Under the pieces are notes generated by a model that had not been told where the DNA came from, made no database searches, and saw nothing but the letters and a program-made list of their open reading frames with translations. Of a stretch of 64,000 nucleotides of DNA, positions 43,019 through 53,348 are shown in pieces. The stretch comes from Plasmopara viticola. Taxonomy: Eukaryota > Oomycota > Peronosporomycetes > Peronosporales > Peronosporaceae. Numbering within the stretch: the stretch's first letter is position 1; each line of letters starts with the position of its first letter. Location of the stretch: positions 372,001 through 436,000 of the forward strand of contig MBPM02000046.1 of NCBI GenBank assembly GCA_001695595.3, in the 5' to 3' direction. A program made the position numbers and the translations under genes.

Positions 43019-46000
43019 CTAATGCTGTGTGTCCTTTGTTGCTGACTTGGTTTTGATTCCGGAGGCTTCGCGCAGATACTTCAGCATCTTGGTTCCAAGC
43101 GCCTTGGTTAGCATATCTGCAAGCTGACTCTTCGTATCAATGTAGCCAATCTTGAGTAATCCATGCTGAACGTTCTCCCGAATAAAGTGATGTCTGATGT
43201 CCACGTGCTTTGTACGTGCGTGGTAGCCCGCGTTGTTTGCCAAAGCTATCGCACCTTGATTGTCTTCCCATATTTGCGTGCCTCCCACTTGTTCTTGACC
43301 CATGTCCTTGAGCATTGCGCGCGCCCAAAGTACTTCTTGTGTGCACAAGCTGAGCGCCATATACTCTGCTTCTGCGGAACTTAGTGCAACTCTTCTCTGA
43401 TACTTGAACTTGAATACAACCGGAGCTTTACCAATTTTGATCAACACTCCTGAGACAGACCGTCTGTCATCGGTGTTGCTACCCCAGTCAGCATCCGAAA
43501 AAGCTTCAACAATCACCTTTCCCGTTCCTCTTTGATAGACGATCCCATGATGACGTGTCGAATTTAAGTAGCGCAATACACGAATTGCGGCGTTCCAATG
43601 TGGTAACCCCGGTTTTTCGAGAAATCGAGACAGTTGTGTCACGATGTATGCGACGTCCGGCCGAGTGCAAGTTGTAACATATAGCAGACATCCAATTAGT
43701 GAGCGGTATGGTCTTGACCGCATCTCTGAACGCTCAGCTTCTGTACTTGGTGACTGTGATGTTGACAGCTTGAGACCGGACGTACACGGATTGTCGACGT
43801 TCTTGGCGTTTTTCTGCCCAAATCGCTCAGCCACGTCGCTAATGTAGCGTGTTTGCTTGATCATTAGTGTGGAAGCTGTCATGTCGTGGTCGATCTCCAT
43901 GCCCAAGATGAACTTCGCAATACCGAGATCCTTCATCTTGAAAACACTTTTAAGCATCCCCTTGACCTCTAGAATCTCGTCGCTCGTCTTGGCTGCAATG
44001 ATCATATCATCGACATAAAGACATACGTACACAAAACCTTCTTCCACTTTCTTCACGTAGACGCATTGATCCGCTCCACAACTTTAAAATCGTTCTTCTT
44101 GAAGACGTGGTCGATTGTCTTGTTCCAAGCGCTTGCAGCTTGCTTGAGACCATATATAGCTTTGTTCAGCTGACACGCAAATCCTTGAGCTCCCTTAACA
44201 CCAATTGGAACTTCCATGTGAACACGATCCGACAGTACACTGTTGAGAAAGGCGGTGTCGACGTCCAGCTGTTCCATTTTGTAGCCTAATACCGCACACA
44301 CTGCGAGTACAACTCGAATTGAGTTCATGTTGGCCACTGGAGAGTAAGTCTCGAAGAAATCCACGCCGTATTTCTGCTTGAAACCTTTAGCCACCAATCG
44401 TGCTTTGTAGCGCACAACACATCCATTCTGGTCACGCTTCTTAGCAAAGACCCAGCGGCATCCAATCGTACGTCCAATTGATTCTCGTGGAACGAGTGTC
44501 CATGTTTTGTTTTTGTGATGCGACTGCAATTCGGCGTCCATCGCTTGTCGCCACTGTTCTGCCTCATCACTAGACATTGCCTGCGCATACGTGGTAGGCA
44601 AGTCTGATTCTTCACCAACACTCACAGCGTAAGCGAGAATAGCTTCAGCTATCAGGCCGTCTTCATCAATCCTTGCACGCTTTGAAGATGGTGGTCCTTC
44701 GCTTCCTCCCAGACTTTCATCGGCATCTGATCCGTTTTCCAGCAATAACATTGGTTCATTTGTACGCCTTGAACGTTCCACTTGCGGTCGAAATACCAAT
44801 CGATCTTCCTGTGCATCCAGTGTAGGAGGTCTGTACTCTGTCAGCTCAGAGTGTACAGAGGTCGGTAATCGAAGCATCTCGATCCTTGACTCATTTGTGT
44901 CGGACTCCTCTTCATCCATTGGAGCATCTGGAATTTCATCTTCTCCTTCACCCTCCATAAGTTCATCTTGATCTTGTTGGTGTTCCGTCGGCCCGGACAC
45001 AGCACTTTCATCGTTGTCTTTGGTAACGTGTATCACTTTTATTTGTTTGGGCGGGTGTGTCTCATAAATGCCGCCCACTTCACGCTCGTCCAGCTTCACC
45101 GATCGTGATACTGATATCTTGTCTTTCTCCAAATCGTAAACTCGGTATCCCTTGGTGTCTTCGGCATAACCAAGGAACATGCACTTGAAGCTTTTGGCTT
45201 CGAGCTTCGTCCTCTTCACTTGATCAACGTGAGCATATCCATGAGACCCAAACACCCTAAGATGATCCATCCGTGGCTTCATCTTAAATCCCAGTTCATA
45301 TGGGGTGTTATTTGGGTGCATTGTATTAGGAGAGCGGTTGATCAGGTACACCGCAGTGCTTACTGCCTCTGCCCACCAACATGTCGGAACACACTTGTAG
45401 TGTAGCATGCTCCGTGCCTTTTCCATTATCGTACGGTTCATTCGTTCTGCAATACCATTTTGTTGGGGACTGTATGGTACTGTACGCTGATGTATGATAC
45501 CGTTCCGCTGACATAAATTCGTAACTGTCTTGTTGACAAACTCCGTTCCGTTGTCCGAACGCAGGCACTTGATACGGGTTCCCCACTGATTCTCATGCAG
45601 TGCTTTAAACATCGTGATCTTGTCGGCAACTTCACTCTTCTTTGCCAGAAAGTAAGCCACCACATATCGTGAATAATCATCCACAAACGTCAAAATGTAT
45701 TTAGCACCTCCTTTTGAAAGTGTCTTCATGGGTCCCATCACGTCTGTGTGAACTAACTCCAATACAAGCGATGTCTTTGTCATGGAGCGTCCTGGAAAGG
45801 CTTCGATCGTCTGCTTGCCCTCCATGCATTCACCACACAGGGTCTTGATACCTTGTTTTAGCGCAGGAATACCTTCTGTGGATCGCATAGTTTTCACTAA
45901 AACGTCCTCACTTGGATGTCCCATGCGAGCGTGCCATAACTCCCACTGACTATCAACTCCCGAGTATTGCACCAATCGTGCCTCCTCTTGCTGACAATCC

Positions 46001-46637
46001 AGTGTGTAAGCTTTCCCATTTCTTGTCCCAGTTGCCAAAGCTTCGTTCTTGTCCCAAATGATGCACGAAGCACGCTGAAACTCCACACTTAGTCCACGTT
46101 CGGCAAGCTTCCCCTCCGACAGTAGACGTCTGTCAAGTCCAGGGATAAGCAGCACTTCCATCATCGATATGCGTCTTCCATCTAAGCCGATAAGCTTCAC
46201 TGTTCCAGCTCCTTCGACGCGTAACTTTCTGCAATCTGCAATTGTTACCTTGATGTCGTCTTTAAGTTGCTTGAAGTCGATCAAGTCACTTCGGTGAGGG
46301 GTCATGTGTGACGCCGCACCACTGTCGATCAGCCAGCTTACTGATTTCTCATCCCCCACAGCAAACACTGCATCATTACCGCTATAACGGTTTCTGGAAC
46401 GGTTCTCAGCAGCTGGGCAGTCCCGCTTCATATGACCAGTCTGGTCACAATTGAAGCATTTTCCCCGAAAACCGCCGCCCTTGCGTGGCGCGTAAATCTT
46501 GCGGCCACTTCCTCGTCTGCCCTTGATCCGTCCATCATTGTCTGTGGCTCGAAACGCTTTCTCACTTGCTTCCTTCTTCTGTAGTTTGTCTGACTCCTTC
46601 AACAGCTTCTCCTTGACTTCGATCAGAGTGATGTCCT
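43019..46637 (-). pseudogene. Copia D1 gag (part) and pol
   Basis: Runs from mid-gag (KDITLIEVKEKLLKES) at the D2 insertion through the zinc knuckle CFNCDQTGHMKRDC, protease DSGAAS, integrase, reverse transcriptase and RNase H to a TAG at 43019-43021. One T is missing from the TTTTAAAA run near 44083, which shifts the frame in the reverse transcriptase just before YVDDM. It is otherwise almost identical to the intact protein of D2. Confidence 0.92.
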
Positions 46638-46783
46638 TGTTAACATTACACCGCTGAATGCATGTTGAACAGGTGGATGGCTTTACAGTAATTACAAGTA
46701 CGTCACAATTAGTAATTACATATGGTAGCCATTCATTGGTCAGGATAAATATATTCACTTCGGTTTTTACTTTCTTCTTAACA
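46638..46783 (+). repeat. 5' LTR of Copia D2
   Basis: 146 bp, TGTTAACATTACACC to CTTCTTAACA, followed by GGTTAACAGCCGC, the likely primer-binding site. Confidence 0.95.
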
Positions 46784-46831
46784 GGTTAACAGCCGCAAAC
46801 AACAGCCTCGAATTACCACACCGTCACCGCC

Positions 46832-49800
46832 ATGACTACCAAGCGCACCGAAGTCCTCCTAGGAGATGGTAACTACTACCATTGGGAGTTCAACATGAGA
46901 ATGGCCCTCGCAAGAAAAGGGCTGCTGGGACACATTATGGGCGCGAAGGGCGAGAGCGAAATAACGGAGACGTGGCTCGTGAATGACGCCAAGGCATTGG
47001 GTATAATTGCCCAGGGCGTCGAGATACAACACCAGACCAAGATACGGTCTGCTACTCGTGCCTTGGAGGCATGGGGAACGCTTCGCGATTTTTACCATCG
47101 TTCCACTTTACACAACCGTGTCACGATGACACGGCGCCTTCATGAGTTTAAGATGGAGAGTGGCACTCGCATGGTGGAACATCTGGACGCGTTCGATGAG
47201 CTGGTCGTGGGACTCCAGATGACGGGAGAGCCGGTGGATGAATCAAGACAGCTAGTGGTGCTTCTGAGCAGCTTGCCGGCGGAATATGAAATAATATCTT
47301 CTATCGTGGAGAACGCCAAGGACATCACTCTGATCGAAGTCAAGGAGAAGCTGTTGAAGGAGTCAGACAAACTACAGAAGAAGGAAGCAAGTGAGAAAGC
47401 GTTTCGAGCCACAGACAATGATGGACGGATCAAGGGCAGACGAGGAAGTGGCCGCAAGATTTACGCGCCACGCAAGGGCGGCGGTTTTCGGGGAAAATGC
47501 TTCAATTGTGACCAGACTGGTCATATGAAGCGGGACTGCCCAGCTGCTGAGAGCCGTTCCAGAAACCGTTATAGCGGTAATGATGCAGTGTTTGCTGTGG
47601 GGGATGAGAAATCAGTAAGCTGGCTGATCGACAGTGGTGCGACGTCACACATGACCCCTCACCGAAGTGACTTGATCGACTTCAAGCAACTTAAAGACGA
47701 CATCAAGGTAACAATTGCAGATTGCAGAAAGTTACGCGTCGAAGTAGCTGGAACAGTGAAGCTTATCGGCTTAGATGGAAGACGCATATCGATGATGGAA
47801 GTGCTGCTTATCCCTGGACTTGACAGACGTCTACTGTCGGTGGGAAAGCTTGCCGAACGTGGACTAAGTGTGGAGTTTCAGCGTGCTTCGTGCATCATTT
47901 GGGACAAGAACGAAGCTTTGGCAACTGGGACAAGAAATGGGAAAGCTTACACACTGGATTGTCAGCAAGAGGAGGCACGATTGGTGCAATACTCGGGAGT
48001 TGATAGTCAGTGGGAGTTATGGCACGCTCGCATGGGACATCCAAGTGAGGACGTTTTAGTGAAAACTATGCGATCCACAGAAGGTATTCCTGCGCTAAAA
48101 CAAGGTATCAAGACCCTGTGTGGTGGATGCATGAAGGGCAAGCAGACGATCGAAGCCTTTCCAGGACGCTCCATGACAAAGACATCGCGTGTATTGGAGT
48201 TAGTTCACACAGACGTGATGGGACCCATGAAGACACTTTCAAAAGGAGGTGCTAAATACATTTTGACGTTTGTGGATGATTATTCACGATATGTGGTGGC
48301 TTACTTTCTGGCAAAGAAGAGTGAAGTTGCCAACAAGATCACGATGTTTAAAGCACTGCATGAGAATCAGCGGGGAACCCGTATCAAGTGCCTGCGTTCG
48401 GACAACGGAACGGAGTTTGTCAACAAGACAGTTACGAATTTATGTCAGCGGAACGGTATCATACATCAGCGTACAGTACCATACAGTCCCCAACAAAATG
48501 GTATTGCAGAACGAATGAACCGTACGATAATGGAAAAGGCACGGAGCATGCTACACTACAAGTGTGTTCCGACATGTTGGTGGGCAGAGGCAGTAAGCAC
48601 TGCGGTGTACCTGATCAACCGCTCTCCTAATACAATGCACCCAAATAACACCCCATATGAACTGGGATTTAAGATGAAGCCACGGATGGATCATCTTAGG
48701 GTGTTTGGGTCTCATGGATATGCTCACGTTGATCAAGTGAAGAGGACGAAGCTCGAAGCCAAAAGCTTCAAGTGCATGTTCCTTGGTTATGCCGAAGACA
48801 CCAAGGGATACCGAGTTTACGATTTGGAGAAAGACAAGATATCAGTATCACGGTCGGTGAAGCTGGACGAGCGTGAAGTGGGCGGCATTTATGAGACACA
48901 CCCGCCCAAACAAATAAAAGTGATACACGTTACCAAAGACAACGATGAAAGTGCTGTGTCCGGGCCGACGGAACACCAACAAGATCAAGATGAACTTATG
49001 GAGGGTGAAGGAGAAGATGGAATTCCAGATGCTCCAATGAATGAAGAGGAGTCCGACAAAAATGAGTCAAGGATCGAGATGCTTCGATTTCCGACCTCTG
49101 TACACTCTGAGCTGACAGAGTACAGACCTCCTACACTGGATGCACAGGAAGATCGATTGGTATTTCGACCGCAAGTGGAACGTTCAAGGCGTACAAATGA
49201 ACCAATGTTATTGCTGGAAAACGGATCAGATGCCGATGAAAGTCTGGGAGGAAGCGAAGGACCACCATCTTCAAAGCGTGCAAGGATTGATGAAGACGGC
49301 CTGATAGCTGAAGCTATTCTCGCTTACGCTGTGAGTGTTGGTGAAGAATCAGACTTGCCTACCACGTATGCGCAGGCAATGTCTAGTGATGAGGCAGAAC
49401 AGTGGCGACAAGCGATGGACGCCGAATTGCAGTCGCATCACAAAAACAAAACATGGACACTCGTTCCACGAGAATCAATTGGACGTACGATTGGATGCCG
49501 CTGGGTCTTTGCTAAGAAGCGTGACCAGAATGGATGTGTTGTGCGCTACAAAGCACGATTGGTGGCTAAAGGTTTCAAGCAGAAATACGGCGTGGATTTC
49601 TTCGAGACTTACTCTCCAGTGGCCAACATGAACTCAATTCGAGTTGTACTCGCAGTGTGTGCGGTATTAGGCTACAAAATGGAACAGCTGGACGTCGACA
49701 CCGCCTTTCTCAACAGTGTACTGTCGGATCGTGTTCACATGGAAGTTCCAATTGGTGTTAAGGGAGCTCAAGGATTTGCGTGTCAGCTGAACAAAGCTAT

Positions 49801-50938
49801 ATATGGTCTCAAGCAAGCTGCAAGCGCTTGGAACAAGACAATCGACCACGTCTTCAAGAAGAACGATTTTAAAAGTTGTGGAGCGGATCAATGCGTCTAC
49901 GTGAAGAAAGTGGAAGAAGGTTTTATGTACGTATGTCTTTATGTCGATGATATGATCATTGCAGCCAAGACGAGCGACGAGATTCTAGAGGTCAAGGGGA
50001 TGCTTAAAAGTGTTTTCAAGATGAAGGATCTCGGTATTGCGAAGTTCATCTTGGGCATGGAGATCGACCACGACATGACAGCTTCCACACTAATGATCAA
50101 GCAAACACGCTACATCAGCGACGTGGCTGAGCGATTTGGGCAGAAAAACGCCAAGAACGTCGACAATCCGTGTACGTCCGGTCTCAAGCTGTCAACATCA
50201 CAGTCACCAAGTACAGAAGCTGAGCGTTCAGAGATGCGGTCAAGACCATACCGCTCACTAATTGGATGTCTGCTATATGTTACAACTTGCACTCGGCCGG
50301 ACGTCGCATACATCGTGACACAACTGTCTCGATTTCTCGAAAAGCCGGGGTTACCACATTGGAACGCCGCAATTCGTGTATTGCGCTACTTAAATTCGAC
50401 ACGTCATCATGGGATCGTTTATCAAAGAGGGACGGGAAAGGTGATTGTTGAAGCTTTTTCGGATGCTGACTGGGGTAGCAACACCGATGACAGACGGTCT
50501 GTCTCAGGTGTGTTGATCAACATTGGTAAAGCTCCGGTTGTATTCAAGTCCAAGTATCAGAGAACAGTTGCACTAAGTTCCGCAGAAGCAGAGTATATGG
50601 CGCTCAGCTTGTGCACACAAGAAGTACTTTGGGCGCGCGCAATGCTCAAGGACATGGGTCAAGAACAAGTGGGAGGCACGCAAATATGGGAAGACAATCA
50701 AGGTGCGATAGCTTTGGCAAACAACGCGGGCTACCACGCACGTACAAAGCACGTGGACATCAGACATCACTTTATTCGGGAGAACGTTCAGCATGGATTA
50801 CTCAATATTGGCTACATTGATACGAAGAGTCAGCTTGCAGATATGCTAACCAAGGCGCTTGGAACCAAGATGCTGAAGTATCTGCGCGAAGCCTCCGGAA
50901 TCAAGACCAAGTCAGCAACAAAGGACACACAGCATTAG
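46832..50938 (+). CDS. Copia gag-pol polyprotein, 1368 aa, intact
   Basis: One frame from an ATG in good context (CCGCCATGACT), 48 bp after the LTR, to TAG at 50936-50938. Order: gag (about 1-200, with RRLHEFKMESG), zinc knuckle CFNCDQTGHMKRDC at 223-236, aspartic protease DSGATS with D267, the pre-integrase zinc region (HARMGH to CGGCMKGK), integrase triad D461, D524, E560 (35 residues between the last two, the canonical spacing), reverse transcriptase LDVDTAFLN (D954/D956) and YVDDM (D1039/D1040), and RNase H D1211, E1252, D1288. All catalytic residues are present. The order INT before RT defines Copia. Gag and pol are fused in a single frame, so the Gag:Pol ratio must be set by other means, such as splicing or proteolysis. 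Confidence 0.96.
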   Translation: MTTKRTEVLLGDGNYYHWEFNMRMALARKGLLGHIMGAKGESEITETWLVNDAKALGIIAQGVEIQHQTKIRSATRALEAWGTLRDFYHRSTLHNRVTMTRRLHEFKMESGTRMVEHLDAFDELVVGLQMTGEPVDESRQLVVLLSSLPAEYEIISSIVENAKDITLIEVKEKLLKESDKLQKKEASEKAFRATDNDGRIKGRRGSGRKIYAPRKGGGFRGKCFNCDQTGHMKRDCPAAESRSRNRYSGNDAVFAVGDEKSVSWLIDSGATSHMTPHRSDLIDFKQLKDDIKVTIADCRKLRVEVAGTVKLIGLDGRRISMMEVLLIPGLDRRLLSVGKLAERGLSVEFQRASCIIWDKNEALATGTRNGKAYTLDCQQEEARLVQYSGVDSQWELWHARMGHPSEDVLVKTMRSTEGIPALKQGIKTLCGGCMKGKQTIEAFPGRSMTKTSRVLELVHTDVMGPMKTLSKGGAKYILTFVDDYSRYVVAYFLAKKSEVANKITMFKALHENQRGTRIKCLRSDNGTEFVNKTVTNLCQRNGIIHQRTVPYSPQQNGIAERMNRTIMEKARSMLHYKCVPTCWWAEAVSTAVYLINRSPNTMHPNNTPYELGFKMKPRMDHLRVFGSHGYAHVDQVKRTKLEAKSFKCMFLGYAEDTKGYRVYDLEKDKISVSRSVKLDEREVGGIYETHPPKQIKVIHVTKDNDESAVSGPTEHQQDQDELMEGEGEDGIPDAPMNEEESDKNESRIEMLRFPTSVHSELTEYRPPTLDAQEDRLVFRPQVERSRRTNEPMLLLENGSDADESLGGSEGPPSSKRARIDEDGLIAEAILAYAVSVGEESDLPTTYAQAMSSDEAEQWRQAMDAELQSHHKNKTWTLVPRESIGRTIGCRWVFAKKRDQNGCVVRYKARLVAKGFKQKYGVDFFETYSPVANMNSIRVVLAVCAVLGYKMEQLDVDTAFLNSVLSDRVHMEVPIGVKGAQGFACQLNKAIYGLKQAASAWNKTIDHVFKKNDFKSCGADQCVYVKKVEEGFMYVCLYVDDMIIAAKTSDEILEVKGMLKSVFKMKDLGIAKFILGMEIDHDMTASTLMIKQTRYISDVAERFGQKNAKNVDNPCTSGLKLSTSQSPSTEAERSEMRSRPYRSLIGCLLYVTTCTRPDVAYIVTQLSRFLEKPGLPHWNAAIRVLRYLNSTRHHGIVYQRGTGKVIVEAFSDADWGSNTDDRRSVSGVLINIGKAPVVFKSKYQRTVALSSAEAEYMALSLCTQEVLWARAMLKDMGQEQVGGTQIWEDNQGAIALANNAGYHARTKHVDIRHHFIRENVQHGLLNIGYIDTKSQLADMLTKALGTKMLKYLREASGIKTKSATKDTQH

Positions 50939-50951
50939 CGGTGAGTGGGAG

Positions 50952-51097
50952 TGTTAACATTACACCGCTGAATGCATGTTGAACAGGTGGATGGCTTTAC
51001 AGTAATTACAAGTACGTCACAATTAGTGATTACCTATGGTAGCCATTCATTGGTCAGGATAAATATATTCACTTCGGTTTTTACTTTCTTCTTAACA
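50952..51097 (+). repeat. 3' LTR of Copia D2
   Basis: 146 bp, preceded by the purine tract GTGAGTGGGAG. Differs from the 5' LTR at two neighbouring sites (AGTAATTACATATGG against AGTGATTACCTATGG). Confidence 0.95.
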
Positions 51098-51102
51098 GTC
51101 CT

Positions 51103-51589
51103 TGCGGTTCTCCACGATAGAAGATATTATTTCATATTCCACCGGCAAGCTGCTCAGAAGCACCACTAGCTGTCTTGATTCATCCACCGGCTCTCACGTC
51201 ATCTGGAGTCCCACGACCAGCTCATCGAACGCGTCCAGATGTTCCACCATGCGAGTGCCACTCTCCATCTTAAACTCATGAAGGCGCCGTGTCATCGTGA
51301 CACGGTTGTGTAAAGTGGAACGATGGTAGAAATCGCGAAGCGTTCCCCATGCCTCCAAGGCACGAGTAGCAGACCGTATCTTGGTCTGGTGTTGTATCTC
51401 GACGCCCTGGGCAATTATACCCAATGCCTTGGCGTCATTCACGAGCCACGTCTCCGTTATTTCGCTCTCGCCCTTCGCGCCCATAATGTGTCCCAGCAGC
51501 CCTTTTCTTGCGAGGGCCATTCTCATGTTGAACTCCCCATGGTAGTAGTTACCATCTCCTAGGAGGACTTCGGTGCGCTTGGTAGTCAT
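51103..51589 (-). pseudogene. Copia D1 gag N-terminal part
   Basis: Start codon at 51587-51589 (MTTKRTEVLLGDGNYYHGEF). The frame stops after 131 codons, where GGA (Gly) of sister copies is TGA, then remains alignable up to the D2 insertion. D1 is therefore disabled by a nonsense codon, a frameshift and the D2 insertion. Confidence 0.92.
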
Positions 51590-51637
51590 GGCGGTGACGG
51601 TGTGGTAATTCGAGGCTGTTGTTTGCGGCTGTTAACC

Positions 51638-51783
51638 TGTTAAGAAGAAAGTAAAAACCGAAGTGAATATATTTATCCTGACCAATGAATGGCTACCATA
51701 TGTAATTACTAATTGTGACGTACTTGTAATTACTGTAAAGCCATCCACCTGTTCAACATGCATTCAGCGGTGTAATTTTAACA
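51638..51783 (-). repeat. 5' LTR of Copia D1
   Basis: 146 bp, ends GTAATTTTAACA (G to T change against its partner), then GTACA and IQUB sequence. Confidence 0.95.
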
Positions 51784-52985
51784 GTACAAAAGCCGGAAAA
51801 CTCTTCAACAATTACGTCATGCCTCGCCTCGGTCGACTATACGAGTGATTCCGTGATTTTTTTTCTTTGAAAGATCAACTTTTAATATATCAACTATATG
51901 CGGAACACTGTCCTCCAAGCACACGGTCAAAGGAGACTAATACGTAATCATCGGGATACACAGACGCAAATCCTCGTGATGCGGTCCGCGCAAACAATCC
52001 GCGAGTCCGGCACGCAAATGGCTCGCCGGGATTTGCTACGGACGACGCCCATGACCGCTCTGTCACCGCACGACCATATGTTGGTTCGTACCAATTCAAG
52101 CAACGCCAAGAAGACGCGGTGCGTTTCATGCAACGAATGTGGCGTGAGTATGAAGCTCGTCATTTCGTCTTGAACCTCCGCGACCAACGTCGTCGACAGA
52201 AGGAAGATGTGCCATGGCAAAGCGGCAACATCATGCACAAGAGAACACTCGGCAACGTCGGGACATTGCTCGTCGGATGCATCCAACCTCTGCCATGGAC
52301 TTTGAGATTCTATACAATGATTTGGCCAAGTGGCGACAAGATGAAGGCCACAAGATCCGCGAATTGCAATTAGATGGTGCCGAACGACAACGTGCCATGG
52401 ATGGCCTTTCAAACCAAAGAAACAACGTCATTGCACACCATTGACCGGTTGAAAGCCACGGCTCCGGACGCAAATCGAAAGCAGCGTATTGATGCAATGC
52501 TGAACTTTTTGGCACGGCCGAAAAAGTGGCAAATGCGCGACGGTGCCATTAAAGAGGTACAAACCCCGTTTACTGTGCGGGGCTAAAGAATTGATGGAGC
52601 TGTACCACGGGTTACGGTCACCGCTCAGTTCGGTGGGCGAGCGTCTCGAGACGTTGCTTCACGTGAAGTGGACCGTCCAAGAGTTTGAGTGTGCGTTGAA
52701 GTGATCGAGCTCATTGATCGGGAAGCAGATGTGTTAAGTCGTAGACGGAAGGACAAAACCTCGAAGGGTTGCGCAAACGCCTGACGAATCTGTTTTAACA
52801 ATTTATTGAGACTCCCGAATTGATCCAGAGGTGACGGCACTAAAGCAGGCGCGGTAGATCGGTGTCACTGACGCGAGGGAGCCATGGTATGGAAGGGACT
52901 CACGAATGTGCGAGTTCTATGATTTAACTTTCAGCAGCTATCGCTGCAAGCAGTCACTAATCACTTTCGAGATAGGTGACCACAG
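51784..52985 (+). pseudogene. IQUB: IQUB fragment copy 2, main part
   Basis: Resumes directly after the Copia target duplication (TACAAAAGCCGGAAAACTCT) and aligns with copy 1 to its TAG (52855-52857) and about 130 bp of 3' flank. Against copy 1 it has at least five frame-changing lesions: a lost base near 52035, an indel near 52206, a changed stretch at about 52405, an extra G near 52580 and a 7-bp loss near 52700. The intron acceptor found in copy 3 (ATGCAG) reads ATGCGG. Clearly dead. Confidence 0.82.
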
Positions 52986-53189
52986 ATTGAAGGCGCCACG
53001 ACACTTGGAAATTCCTTGTTGGTAAGAAGCCACAGGAGAGCCATAGGGGTACACCGCAATTTGCGATTTCCTATATAAATACTGGTACACCATGAAGTTG
53101 ATCAAAGTGAAGCCACTTCACCAATTCTGAGAGTCCGTTTTTGGCTTGCTATCCTTTTCTACCGCCTTCATGAAGCCACTGTACCACTT
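52986..53189 (-). other. Unassigned sequence, left part of a region split by Copia D3
   Basis: Not backbone repeat and not IQUB. The minus strand has short coding-like stretches (KSQIAVYPYGSPVASYQQGI) but also stops. It joins 57649-58207 if Copia D3 is removed. Confidence 0.35.
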
Positions 53190-53335
53190 TGTTAAGAAGA
53201 AAGTAAAAACCGAAGTGAATATATTTATCCTGACCAATGAATGGCTACCATATGTAATTACTAATTGTGACGTACTTGTAATTACTGTAAAGCCATCCAC
53301 CTGTTCAACATGCATTCAGCGGTGTAATGTTAACA
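53190..53335 (-). repeat. 3' LTR of Copia D3
   Basis: 146 bp; ends GTAATGTTAACA; followed by the purine tract complement. Confidence 0.95.
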
Positions 53336-53348
53336 CTCCCACTCACCG

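Larger units (their letters stand above)
46638..51097 (+). mobile_element. Copia LTR retrotransposon D2, structurally complete
   Basis: 4460 bp, with LTRs at 46638-46783 and 50952-51097 differing at two positions, and a perfect duplication GTCCT (46633-46637 and 51098-51102). It lies head-on inside the gag gene of D1, a member of the same family. With full LTRs, purine tract and one uninterrupted gag-pol frame, it is the best candidate for an active element in the window. Confidence 0.96.
42860..51783 (-). mobile_element. Copia LTR retrotransposon D1 (minus), carrying nested D2
   Basis: The outer element has 146-bp LTRs (42860-43005 and 51638-51783) and a perfect duplication GTACA (42855-42859 and 51784-51788). 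It inserted into IQUB copy 2. Its gag is split at 46637/51103 by element D2. Without D2 and the duplicated GTCCT it is 4459 bp. Its two LTRs differ at one position by eye, so it is young. Confidence 0.95.

Noticed and set aside
47140..50794. Many ORFs of 60-105 codons on the strand opposite to, or in other frames of, the Copia polyproteins
   Set aside because: They are mirrored at fixed offsets in all three D copies and are shadows of the real frame.
46638..51097. Endogenous retrovirus with an envelope gene
   Set aside because: Integrase precedes reverse transcriptase and the frame ends right before the purine tract; there is no room for a third gene. This is Copia.
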